DNA from: Gemmiger formicilis
Lineage (GTDB): Bacteria > Bacillota > Clostridia > Oscillospirales > Ruminococcaceae
Reading direction: 5' to 3'
Assembly (NCBI RefSeq): GCF_024462815.1
Contig: NZ_JANGCG010000002.1
Span: 248,001-312,000 of the forward strand
DNA: 64,000 bases
The translations under genes and the position numbers were made by a program. Shown here in pieces: positions 33,443-41,290 of the stretch. Numbering within the stretch: the stretch's first letter is position 1; each line of letters starts with the position of its first letter. Under the pieces are notes generated by a model. The model was not told where the DNA came from, made no database searches, and saw nothing but the letters and a program-made list of their open reading frames with translations.

Positions 33443-33478
33443 CAAAAAGGCCGGGAGCAAACAATGCTGCTCCCGGCC
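33443..33478 (-). terminator. terminator between the foldase-like lipoprotein and YitT genes
   Basis: A GGCCGGGAGCA/TGCTCCCGGCC stem on the minus strand is followed by TTTTTGTTGAGGAGG, so the T tract runs into the YitT ribosome site. Confidence 0.88.
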
Positions 33479-33490
33479 AAACAATTACGT

Positions 33491-34630
33491 TCAGACGTTC
33501 TTTTTAATATTGGCGGCGCTGTAGGTGTTCAGCGCGGAGTTGTTCAGATTGTGCTCCAATGCAGCGCCTGCTGCGTACAGCTCGTCCTGAATGGCGGTGG
33601 ACTTCATGCTGGTCAGCAGATCGTACATATTGTTCAGATCCTCAACGGTGTAGGTCTTGAACGGGTCAATCCTGCGGGCCACCAGAATCGTGGTGCCCAA
33701 GTCAATGACAGTCCAGTTGTTCATACCGGCCTCGTCCAGCGGGTCGGTCAGGTTGTTGTACTCACCACTGCCGTAGCTGCTCAGATTATCCGGTGTGTAC
33801 AGCTGGGAGGCAGCGTAGTAGACAGCCTGAGAAGCATTCACCGTGCTGCCCATGGCGGCCATTGCCTGCGGCACATAGGTCATGGCGGCGGTGTACAGGG
33901 CGCTGTTGGAAGCAGTCTCAGCGGTGGCCGTCTGGTTCAGGGCGGTCAGGCAGCTTTCAGCCGTGGCCATGATGGCGGTCTTTTCGTCATCGGTGGCCAT
34001 CGAGTGGCTGCTGTAGTTCACCAGCGGGAACTGCACGGCCTCGATGTAGTAGCAGTCATTGTTGACGTAGTCGGTGTACTCCTCGTCAGTCACAGGCGTG
34101 GTGCCGTCTGCGCCGTAGGACATCCGCAGCAGGGCCTTGGCCTTCTGCGCGTTGAGCAGATAGTTTTCCACGCTGGTCTTGGAGATGCCGTTGGCGGTGT
34201 ACAGGTCACCGTTGGACGTCCACAGGCTGTCGGCTGTTTTGGCAGCCTCAGCAGTGGCGGCGTCATCCAGAACACCGTTCTGCTCGGCAAACTGCTTTTC
34301 GACAGCGGCGTAATACTCAATGGCGCGGGTGGTCAGCTGGGCAACATAGTCGCTGCCCACGGCGGTGACCTCCTCGCCGTTGATGGTGCCGGTGCAGGTG
34401 GCTTTCAGCACGGCCTTGACGTCGGAGGCTGTCTCGCCGGTGGCAAGGTCAGCCGCGTTGGCGGCGGTGTTGTAGGAATTGTACTGGGCCAGCAGATAGA
34501 TGCCCGCGGGAATCTCAACGCCGCCGATGGTGCCGACGGTGGACGGCGTGGACATAGAGCAGCCTGCCAGTGCCAGCACCATGCAGGCAGCCAGTGCAAG
34601 GCTGAAGAGCTTGGTTTTGATGGAACGCAT
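33491..34630 (-). CDS. foldase-like (SurA/PrsA N-terminal type) lipoprotein
   Basis: A 379-residue lipoprotein: a basic start MRSIKTK, a hydrophobic core and the lipobox LALAGC. After the Cys comes G-x-I-x-G-V-E-I-P-A-G-I-Y-L-L-A-Q-Y-N, the opening of SurA-N-like chaperone domains, then helical segments rich in Ala and Thr. No parvulin PPIase domain is recognisable. It is likely an extracytoplasmic folding or assembly factor. The start at 34630 follows GGGGAG. A MITE lies 28 bp upstream, so its promoter must be in or beyond that element. Confidence 0.7.
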   Translation of the reverse strand: MRSIKTKLFSLALAACMVLALAGCSMSTPSTVGTIGGVEIPAGIYLLAQYNSYNTAANAADLATGETASDVKAVLKATCTGTINGEEVTAVGSDYVAQLTTRAIEYYAAVEKQFAEQNGVLDDAATAEAAKTADSLWTSNGDLYTANGISKTSVENYLLNAQKAKALLRMSYGADGTTPVTDEEYTDYVNNDCYYIEAVQFPLVNYSSHSMATDDEKTAIMATAESCLTALNQTATAETASNSALYTAAMTYVPQAMAAMGSTVNASQAVYYAASQLYTPDNLSSYGSGEYNNLTDPLDEAGMNNWTVIDLGTTILVARRIDPFKTYTVEDLNNMYDLLTSMKSTAIQDELYAAGAALEHNLNNSALNTYSAANIKKNV

Positions 34631-34658
34631 AAATGGTTCTCCCCTTTGATATACTTTA

Positions 34659-34831
34659 GGCAATACTGCACAATTCGCGCCTTACGGCTTAAGCGCCGCT
34701 GCCGCGGCTACAAAGCACAATCTGCGTTGCAAAAATGCTTGATAATACAATCCAGTATTATCTGCGCTTTTTGCTTAGCAGCTTGTACTTCTCGCTCGCT
34801 GCATCGGTACTTAGAATTATGCGGTGTTGCC
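34659..34831. mobile_element. MITE-like element, 173-bp copy
   Basis: Ends are GGCAATACTGCACAATTC and, inverted, GGCAACACCGCATAATTC, which match at 15 of 18 positions. TTTA at 34655-34658 is repeated at 34832-34835. The centre is a strong foldback, GATAATAC-AATCCA-GTATTATC, inside a longer GCAAAAA/TTTTTGC stem. There is no ORF. With the two ends it fills most of the 326-bp gap 34631-34956. It is the full-length relative of 20162-20223. Confidence 0.85.
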
Positions 34832-34888
34832 TTTAGAAGCGACACAACGCCGCAGCATAAATGATATTATACCGCATTTTTGCCGCTA

Positions 34889-34917
34889 TTGCAACCCCTG
34901 CGGGGGTGTGATATACT
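34889..34917 (+). promoter_or_regulatory. promoter of ung
   Basis: TTGCAA (34889-34894), a 17-bp spacer that is itself CCCCTGCGGGG-like, and TATACT (34912-34917) lie 39 bp before the ATG. Confidence 0.65.
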
Positions 34918-34956
34918 TGTGAAAAATGTATGCAGAACAACTCAGGAGAATAAACG

Positions 34957-35679
34957 ATGCTTTTGACTACGGAATTGGATAAGCTGGCCGCCACGGACTG
35001 GCAGCCGTTTTTTGCGCAGGAGCGCGCAAAGCCGTACTTTGCCGAACTGGACGCCTTTGTGACGGCGGCTGCGGCGGAAAAGACCGTCTACCCTGCCGCG
35101 CAGAACATCTTTGCGGCGTTCCGCGCCTGCCCGGTATCGGCGGTGCGGTGCGTGATTCTGGGGCAGGACCCCTACCATGAGCCGGGGCAGGCGATGGGGC
35201 TGAGCTTCTCTGTGCCGGACGGCTGCAAGGCCCCGCCCAGCCTGCGCAACATCTTCAAGGAGCTGGAAAGCGCGGTCGGCCCCGGCTGTGCGGCCCATAC
35301 GGACCTGACGCCGTGGGCGAAACAGGGTGTGCTGCTGCTGAACACGGTGCTGACCGTGGAGCAGGGCGCGGCCTTCGCCCATGCGGGCCATGGGTGGGAG
35401 ACTTTCACCCGCGCCGCGCTGGAATACGCCGCCGCGCAGGGTACGGCCCCGCTGGCCGCTGTGCTGTGGGGCAAGCCTGCCCAGAAGTACGCGCCGATTT
35501 TTGAGAAGGCCGCCGCCCGCCGCCCGGTGCTGGTGCTGGAATCCGCCCACCCAAGCCCGCTTTCGGCCTACCGCGGCTTCTTCGGCTCGGCGCCGTTCGG
35601 CAAGGTAAACGAGTTCTTGAAAAACAACGATGCAGCGGAAATTGATTGGTGCCTGCCCGCAAACGCAACCCACAGTTGA
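34957..35679 (+). CDS. ung: uracil-DNA glycosylase
   Basis: A 240-residue family-1 UDG that removes uracil from DNA. The water-activating loop GQDPYH lies near residue 69, L-L-N-T-V-L-T near 128, and the DNA-intercalation loop HPSPLS near 193. AGGAG precedes the ATG. It is probably monocistronic, with its own promoter; the downstream regulator also has one. Confidence 0.96.
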   Translation: MLLTTELDKLAATDWQPFFAQERAKPYFAELDAFVTAAAAEKTVYPAAQNIFAAFRACPVSAVRCVILGQDPYHEPGQAMGLSFSVPDGCKAPPSLRNIFKELESAVGPGCAAHTDLTPWAKQGVLLLNTVLTVEQGAAFAHAGHGWETFTRAALEYAAAQGTAPLAAVLWGKPAQKYAPIFEKAAARRPVLVLESAHPSPLSAYRGFFGSAPFGKVNEFLKNNDAAEIDWCLPANATHS

Positions 35680-35704
35680 CAGATTGCCGGGGCCGATTTA
35701 TGGT
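35676..35704 (+). promoter_or_regulatory. promoter of the XRE regulator gene
   Basis: TTGACA (35676-35681), overlapping the ung stop codon, a 17-bp spacer and TATGGT (35699-35704). Confidence 0.6.
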
Positions 35705-35761
35705 GTGCAACCGGGGATTCTGGTAGGATAAGGGCAAGGAAATTGAAGGAGGTACACCCAA

Positions 35762-36745
35762 ATGATCTTTGCAGACAAACTTATCACCCTGCGCAAAAAG
35801 GCGGGCTGGTCCCAAGAGGAACTGGCCGAGAAACTGAACGTGACCCGGCAGTCGGTATCCAAGTGGGAGGGCGCACAGTCTGTACCTGACATTGACAAAA
35901 TCTTGCAGTTGAGCTGCCTGTTCGGCGTGACGACCGACTACCTTTTAAAAGATGACGCGGCCGAGCCGGAGTACACCGAGGACGATACCTCTCCCCTGCC
36001 CCGGGTGACGCTGGCCCAGGCCAACGACTACCTTGCCAAGGCCCGGGCCAATGCGCCGAAGCTGGCGCTGGCGGCGGCGCTCTGTGTCGTCTCCCCCATC
36101 CCGCTGCTGGCGCTGGGGACGCTGAGCGAGGCCGGCCTGTTCGGCATCTGGGATGATTTGGCGGGTGGCATCGGCATCATTGCGCTGCTGGTCATCATCG
36201 CCGCAGCGGTGGCTATCTTCATGCAGTGCAGCGCGTCAGTGCGGGCGTATGAATTTTTGCAAAAGCAGGCCATCGAGACTGAGTACGGCGTCACCGGCCT
36301 TGCGAAGGAGCGCCGCGACGCCTTTGCGCCGCAGTACGACAAGTCCAACATCCTCGGCACGGTGCTCTGCGTTTTGTCGGCGGTGCCGGTGTTTGCTGCC
36401 ATGATGGTTGGTGCATCGTTTTTGGTGTCGGCGTCCATCTGCCTGGTGCTGGCCTTGGTGGCCTGCGGCGTCTACGCCTTTGTGCGGGTAGGCACGGTGC
36501 GGGACGCCACGGATCAGCTGTTGGAGGAGGGCGACTACACCCGCCCAAACAAAGCCATCAAGAGCCGCATAAACGCGCTGACTGCCGCCTACTGGCTGGT
36601 GGTGGTCGCAATCTTCCTGTGGTACACCTTCGGCCCACGGGGAAACGGCCAGCCGCAGTACAGTTGGTTCATCTGGGCCATCGGCGGTGTGATGTACGCC
36701 GCGCTGGTAATTGCGGTCAAGGCGTTTATGAAGAAGAATCGGTGA
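35762..36745 (+). CDS. membrane-anchored XRE family regulator
   Basis: A 327-residue protein with an N-terminal helix-turn-helix (L-R-K-K-A-G-W-S-Q-E-E-L-A-E-K-L-N-V-T-R-Q-S-V-S-K-W-E, residues 9-36) and five or six membrane segments from about residue 100 to the end. Proteins of this layout are common in Firmicutes and are thought to sense membrane or envelope states. AAGGAGG precedes the ATG. No target operator can be named. Confidence 0.88.
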   Translation: MIFADKLITLRKKAGWSQEELAEKLNVTRQSVSKWEGAQSVPDIDKILQLSCLFGVTTDYLLKDDAAEPEYTEDDTSPLPRVTLAQANDYLAKARANAPKLALAAALCVVSPIPLLALGTLSEAGLFGIWDDLAGGIGIIALLVIIAAAVAIFMQCSASVRAYEFLQKQAIETEYGVTGLAKERRDAFAPQYDKSNILGTVLCVLSAVPVFAAMMVGASFLVSASICLVLALVACGVYAFVRVGTVRDATDQLLEEGDYTRPNKAIKSRINALTAAYWLVVVAIFLWYTFGPRGNGQPQYSWFIWAIGGVMYAALVIAVKAFMKKNR

Positions 36746-36749
36746 AAAT

Positions 36750-36782
36750 AAAAAAGGCTTCCCCTTGGGGAAGCCTTTTTTT
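36750..36782. terminator. bidirectional intrinsic terminator
   Basis: AAAAAAGGCTTCCCC, TT and GGGGAAGCCTTTTTT serve both the XRE gene and the convergent HAD phosphatase gene, whose stop overlaps it. The CTTCCCC/GGGGAAG core resembles the dispersed hairpins. Confidence 0.9.
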
Positions 36783-37563
36783 ATATCAGCCCAAAATGTT
36801 CCAACGCCTTCGCCAGACCGTCTTTCATAATATCATCCGTGACATAATCGGCGGCGGCCTTGGCCTCCTCGCAGGCGTTGCCCATCGCTACGCCGATGCC
36901 TGCGTATTCCAGCATCGTCACATCGTTGCCGCCGTCACCGAAGGCGATGCACTGCTCCCGCGTCAGCCCAAGATGTGCCAGCGTCTGCCGCAGGCCGTTG
37001 GGCTTGCCGCCGCCCTCGGGTAGGATATCGCAAAAATCATCCGCCCAGCGCACAGCCAGACAGCCGGGGCAGCGGCGCAGAAACTCCGCCTCGTGCTCCG
37101 GCGGCAGAAAGGCGCTGAGCTGGTAGATGTCATCCGCTTCAATGCGGGCGGCCACATCCCCTGTCCCCTGCTGCAGCTCCCGGGCAAAATCCCGGCTTAA
37201 ATCGTTAATCAGGTTGAACAGGCAGAAATCCCGGCCCACGAACCCGACCGAGAGCTTCTCCGCCTGAATATACGGCAGCAGCGTGCGCAGTGCGGCCTTG
37301 TCAATGAACTGGCTGTAGAGCAGTGTGCCGTCAGCAAGATAGCAATACTGGCCGTTCATCGTCACATAGCCGTCAAACGGGATGCCGTCCAGCGCGTGCA
37401 GATACGGCAGATGCACCGGCGGACGGCCTGTGGCAATAAACGTCTTTACGCCGTTTTTGCGCAGCCGTGCAAGGGCGTCCACCGTGGAAGCGGGCAGCGC
37501 CTCTGCCCCAAAGGGCAGCAGCGTGCCGTCAATGTCAAAAAATGCAGCTTGAATGTCCGCCAT
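36781..37563 (-). CDS. Cof-type HAD-IIB family phosphatase
   Basis: A 260-residue phosphatase with motif I DIDGTLL at 10-16, motif II IATGRP near 43 and motif IV GDGGND near 208. It starts 6 bp after gpsA and probably belongs to its operon. The ribosome site is weak (AAAGAG), so coupling to gpsA translation is likely. Substrate unknown. Confidence 0.9.
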   Translation of the reverse strand: MADIQAAFFDIDGTLLPFGAEALPASTVDALARLRKNGVKTFIATGRPPVHLPYLHALDGIPFDGYVTMNGQYCYLADGTLLYSQFIDKAALRTLLPYIQAEKLSVGFVGRDFCLFNLINDLSRDFARELQQGTGDVAARIEADDIYQLSAFLPPEHEAEFLRRCPGCLAVRWADDFCDILPEGGGKPNGLRQTLAHLGLTREQCIAFGDGGNDVTMLEYAGIGVAMGNACEEAKAAADYVTDDIMKDGLAKALEHFGLI

Positions 37564-37569
37564 GGCGTC

Positions 37570-38568
37570 TTACTCTTTCTTTAGACCGCGGCTCATCAGC
37601 GCCATCAGCGCGTTGCGGGCCTCCAACTTGCCGTCCAGAATGGAGGCAACCGCCTGTACAATGGGCATTTCCACCTTGTACTGCTTGGCCAGGCGGCAGG
37701 CGGCGGGCAGGGCGTTGATGCCCTCCACAACCTGACCGACCTCGGCCTTGGCATCCTCCACGGACTTGCCGCGGCCAATCAGCATACCGGCGTGCAGGTT
37801 GCGGCTGTGCATACTGGTGCAGGTAACAATCAAATCCCCCATGCCGGACAGCCCGGCGAAGGTTTCCGGTTTGCAGCCCATCGCCAGTCCCAGGCGGGAC
37901 AGCTCGGCATTGCCGCGGGTGATAAGGGCGGCCTTGGCGTTATCGCCGTAGCCCAGACCCAGCGCAATGCCAACCGCCAGCGCAATGACATTCTTGACCG
38001 CGCCGCCCAGCTCGGTGCCGCGGCGGTCATCGTTGGTGTAGACGCGGAAGGTGGGGGTGGTAAAGACCTTCTGCACGGTCTTGGCGGCGTCCTCATCGGC
38101 GCAGGCCGCCACGATGGCCGTGGGCATATCGCAGGCAACCTCCTCGGCGTGGGTGGGGCCGGACAGCGCCACCACGCGGGCCTTGCGGTGCGCCTTGGCC
38201 AGCTCGTCCTCAATGATTTCGCTCATGGTCATCAGGGTCTTGTCCTCAATGCCCTTGGCAACGTCCACGATGAGCTGCCCCTCCGGAATGTGCGGCGCGG
38301 CCTTTTTGGCGGTGGTGCGCACAAAGGGGGACGGCACAGCAAACAGCAGAATATCGCGGCCGGTGCAGGCCTCGGCGATATCGGCGGTATAGTGCATCGT
38401 GGCGGGCAGCTCCATGCCCGGCAGATTGGGATGGCGGCGGGTGGTGCTGAGAGATTTCAGCTCGGCGGGAAGGGCGCTCCACACGGTGACATCGCGGCCG
38501 TTGGCGGCCAGCAGGCGTGCCAGTGCGATACCCCAGGTACCCGCGCCGAATACTGCAATTTTTGTCAT
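37570..38568 (-). CDS. gpsA: glycerol-3-phosphate dehydrogenase [NAD(P)+]
   Basis: A 332-residue enzyme that reduces dihydroxyacetone phosphate to sn-glycerol 3-phosphate for phospholipids. The Rossmann loop G-A-G-T-W-G is at residues 8-13, V-A-K-G-I-E-D near 105, S-G-P-T-H-A-E-E-V near 137, and the catalytic Lys region L-G-G-A-V-K-N-V near 190. The start at 38568 (MTKIAVFG) follows AAGGAG; the 50 upstream codons in frame overlap the phosphoesterase gene and are not used. Confidence 0.96.
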   Translation of the reverse strand: MTKIAVFGAGTWGIALARLLAANGRDVTVWSALPAELKSLSTTRRHPNLPGMELPATMHYTADIAEACTGRDILLFAVPSPFVRTTAKKAAPHIPEGQLIVDVAKGIEDKTLMTMSEIIEDELAKAHRKARVVALSGPTHAEEVACDMPTAIVAACADEDAAKTVQKVFTTPTFRVYTNDDRRGTELGGAVKNVIALAVGIALGLGYGDNAKAALITRGNAELSRLGLAMGCKPETFAGLSGMGDLIVTCTSMHSRNLHAGMLIGRGKSVEDAKAEVGQVVEGINALPAACRLAKQYKVEMPIVQAVASILDGKLEARNALMALMSRGLKKE

Positions 38569-38581
38569 GAAAAAGTTCTCC

Positions 38582-39226
38582 TTATTTCTGCCACAGTCCC
38601 GCAAACAGACGGTGGCGGGGCTTTTCAATCGGTGGCTCGGCGTCCAGATAGACGCGCTCGTAGCAGTTGATGATGCGCGTGGAGCCGTACTGGTGCTCCC
38701 GCGGAATGGTCGAACCATAGTTCAGATGGATATGCCCGTGCAGCAGATACTGCGGGTGATACCGGTCCAGCAGGGTGGAAAACGCCGTAAAGCCGTGGTG
38801 GGGCAGGTCGGCCAAATCGCCGTAGCCGTGCAGCGGTGCATGGGTGACCACAATATCCACGCCGCCGTGGCGGTCGATCTTGCCGCGCAGGCGGTTGACC
38901 CGCTTTTTCATCTCGGCCTCGGTGAACTGCCAGGCACCGGTGCGGTAGCGGCAGCTGCCGCCCAGTCCTACAATGCGCAGACCCTTATAGACATACAGCT
39001 CATCGTCGATACATTCCACGCCCTGCGGGGGGAGGGTATCGTAGCTTTCATCGTGGTTGCCGTGCACATAGAGGACAGGCACGGGAGCCATGGTTGCCAG
39101 ATATTCCAGATAATGGCGGCTCAAATCGCCGCAGCCGATAATCAGCTCCACGCCCTCCAGCTTGTCGGGGGTGTAGTAGTCCCACAGGGCCTTACATTCC
39201 TCATCGGCAACTGCCAGAATCTTCAC
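38582..39226 (-). CDS. metallophosphoesterase
   Basis: A 214-residue calcineurin-type phosphoesterase. GCGDL near residue 31, HGNHDE near 55, THAP near 129 and HGHIH near 163 form the two-metal site. The usual N-terminal D-x-H is replaced by A-D-E-E, so one metal ligand differs. Its ATG overlaps the stop of the BMP-family gene (ATGA). The substrate may be a nucleotide or phosphodiester; the coupling to a BMP-type nucleoside-binding domain makes that attractive but unproven. Confidence 0.85.
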   Translation of the reverse strand: MKILAVADEECKALWDYYTPDKLEGVELIIGCGDLSRHYLEYLATMAPVPVLYVHGNHDESYDTLPPQGVECIDDELYVYKGLRIVGLGGSCRYRTGAWQFTEAEMKKRVNRLRGKIDRHGGVDIVVTHAPLHGYGDLADLPHHGFTAFSTLLDRYHPQYLLHGHIHLNYGSTIPREHQYGSTRIINCYERVYLDAEPPIEKPRHRLFAGLWQK

Positions 39227-41190
39227 AGCTCGGCCTCCTTCTCAACAGGAAGCAGGTCGCGGTGGATACCCTGCATACGATACATCGGTTTGGAAACCTC
39301 CGCCAGCTCGTCATATTCGGGAATGTGTCCGTCCACGGCGTCGCACAGCCAGTCCATATGGGCAATCTGCTCCAGCTCCAGACCGTGGCGGCCGCTGTTC
39401 TTGACGCTGCCGTCCTGTGCCGTGATGCGGCAGTGGAAGGGGTCAATCATACCGGAGGTGACACCGCTGCGCAGAATCTGCGCCAGATGGGTCACGTCGG
39501 GCGGCAGCTCACGGCTGAGCAGCACATCCATAACGCCGCTGTTCATGCCCCACCAGTAGTTGACGGCGCGGCCGTCCGTGCCGGATTTGTCCCGCACCCA
39601 GCCGCCGTTGAGCACGGTGCGGATGACGTTCTCATAGAACTGGCCCCAGTGCCAGAAGGGGGTAGCCAGATCCTGCAGCACGCCGCCCTGACGCACCAGG
39701 AAGGTGCCGAACTCCCGCTGAGGGCGGTTGGGCATCGGCGCGTCACGGCCGGAAATAACTGTGATGCCCTTCTGGGTGAAGGTGTGCAGCAGGTCCTCCT
39801 GATCGGGCAGGCAGGTCCACTGCAAATCAATGTGCACGCGGGGGTTGGCCATCCGTGCGCCGAGGGCAAAGGCGTTGATATTGGCAGGCACGCCGAAGCT
39901 GGGGTAGTCCGCCACATAGCCGATGCGGTCACCGGCGGCCATAGCGCCCGCAATGGCGCCGGTGATAAACTTGGCCTCATACACGCGGGTGTAGTAGGTG
40001 CGGATGCTGGCGTAGGGCATTTCCATTGAGCAGTTCAGAATGCGCACCTGCGGGTGCTTGACCGCGGCGCGCAGCGAGGCACCCACCAGCTTGGGGCTGG
40101 TGGTAAAGACCACGTCTGCGCCATCGGCAATGGCCTGCTCCACAAGGGCATCGGCGTTCTCACCGGCGATGGCGTTGAAGTAGGCGGTTGTCTTGACCTG
40201 GCCGTCAAAGACCATATCCAGCTGTGAACGGCCAAATTCGTGCTGGCTTGTCCACGAGCTGGTGAAGGGGGTGCGCTCATGCACAAAGGCAACCTTCAAA
40301 TGGCTGGGCGCGGTGCGTTTGCCGGGCAGGATGCGCCCCAGCAGCCCCGCCTGCTTCGGCTCGGCGGGCTTGCCACTGACCTGCACAGGGTCAGCCTTAT
40401 CCAAGGCCAGCACATCATCCCACAGGGCGTCCAGCTTTTCGCTCAGCTCGTTGGGGCTCAGGCTGGCCAGCTCCTCCTTGGTGTAAACGCGCAGAAGCAG
40501 CAAAAGTACATCCCCGGTGGTCAGCTGCAGCTTGTCACCGCCGTGGGCCAGATAGGCCTTGCCGACCCAGTTGTACAGGGACAAAACCTCGGCGCGGTCA
40601 TCGTCAGACCACGGTTCCTCGGGCTCCTTGCCCAGTATTTTCTGCAGGCGGGCATAGCTGCCCGGCTTGGTAAAGGTGATAAGATAGGTCTTGGTGATGG
40701 GATAATAGTGCATGAACTCATAGTACTGCTGCACCGTGGGGTCATCGCTGTACTGGGGCACCACGCGGGTCACGTTGCCGGTGATGCTGCTGGCACCGAA
40801 GTACTTCAGCACGCTGACGCGCTTGTTGCCCTCCTGCACATAGAAGCGGCCCATGTACTCAAAACAACGGATGGGGTCACGAATGCCCTCCTCCACGTGG
40901 GCCATGCAAAGGCTGATCCACTTGGCGGAGAACTCGGACTTCATATCCAGCAGCGGCATAAAGTTGGACGCGAAGGCTGCCGTGCGGCCCGCGGTCTTGG
41001 TGCCCACCAGCAAATCCAGCGGAATGTCCACCAGCCCCAGCGGAATCTGGTTTTCTACCGGAACGTTCTGCAAAATATCGTCCAGCACAGGCAGAAACGG
41101 CGATTGCCCGGTGAGCATCTTCTCCCGGTAATCGCGCTGGCCCAGCTTTTGCGCCTTCTGATATTCCACAATAGCTTCGCTGCGGTTCAC
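39223..41190 (-). CDS. cytoplasmic BMP-family protein with ParB-like N-terminus
   Basis: A 655-residue protein. Residues about 1-280 contain R-F-Y-V-Q-E-G-N-K-R-V-S-V-L-K, resembling the ParB/Srx G-x-x-R motif, plus a helical region. Residues about 300-620 are a periplasmic-binding fold of the BMP/PnrA type (V-A-F-V-H-E-R, A-D-V-V-F-T-T-S-P, R-I-G-Y-V-A-D-Y-P). There is no signal peptide or lipobox, unlike normal BMP receptors, and no permease nearby. The start is a GTG at 41190 with AAGGAGG. It is the first gene of an operon with the phosphoesterase and gpsA. Confidence 0.75.
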   Translation of the reverse strand: MNRSEAIVEYQKAQKLGQRDYREKMLTGQSPFLPVLDDILQNVPVENQIPLGLVDIPLDLLVGTKTAGRTAAFASNFMPLLDMKSEFSAKWISLCMAHVEEGIRDPIRCFEYMGRFYVQEGNKRVSVLKYFGASSITGNVTRVVPQYSDDPTVQQYYEFMHYYPITKTYLITFTKPGSYARLQKILGKEPEEPWSDDDRAEVLSLYNWVGKAYLAHGGDKLQLTTGDVLLLLLRVYTKEELASLSPNELSEKLDALWDDVLALDKADPVQVSGKPAEPKQAGLLGRILPGKRTAPSHLKVAFVHERTPFTSSWTSQHEFGRSQLDMVFDGQVKTTAYFNAIAGENADALVEQAIADGADVVFTTSPKLVGASLRAAVKHPQVRILNCSMEMPYASIRTYYTRVYEAKFITGAIAGAMAAGDRIGYVADYPSFGVPANINAFALGARMANPRVHIDLQWTCLPDQEDLLHTFTQKGITVISGRDAPMPNRPQREFGTFLVRQGGVLQDLATPFWHWGQFYENVIRTVLNGGWVRDKSGTDGRAVNYWWGMNSGVMDVLLSRELPPDVTHLAQILRSGVTSGMIDPFHCRITAQDGSVKNSGRHGLELEQIAHMDWLCDAVDGHIPEYDELAEVSKPMYRMQGIHRDLLPVEKEAEL

Positions 41191-41229
41191 AGCCGGTCGC
41201 CTCCTTACTTATACAACACCTACAAAAAT

Positions 41230-41258
41230 AGTATAACATATCTGTACGAAATATACAA
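41230..41258 (-). promoter_or_regulatory. promoter of the BMP-phosphoesterase-gpsA operon
   Basis: TTGTAT (41258-41253), a 17-bp spacer and TATACT (41235-41230), 40 bp before the GTG start. Confidence 0.7.
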
Positions 41259-41290
41259 AGGAAAATCGCAAGCTCTCCCCTGCCCCGGGG

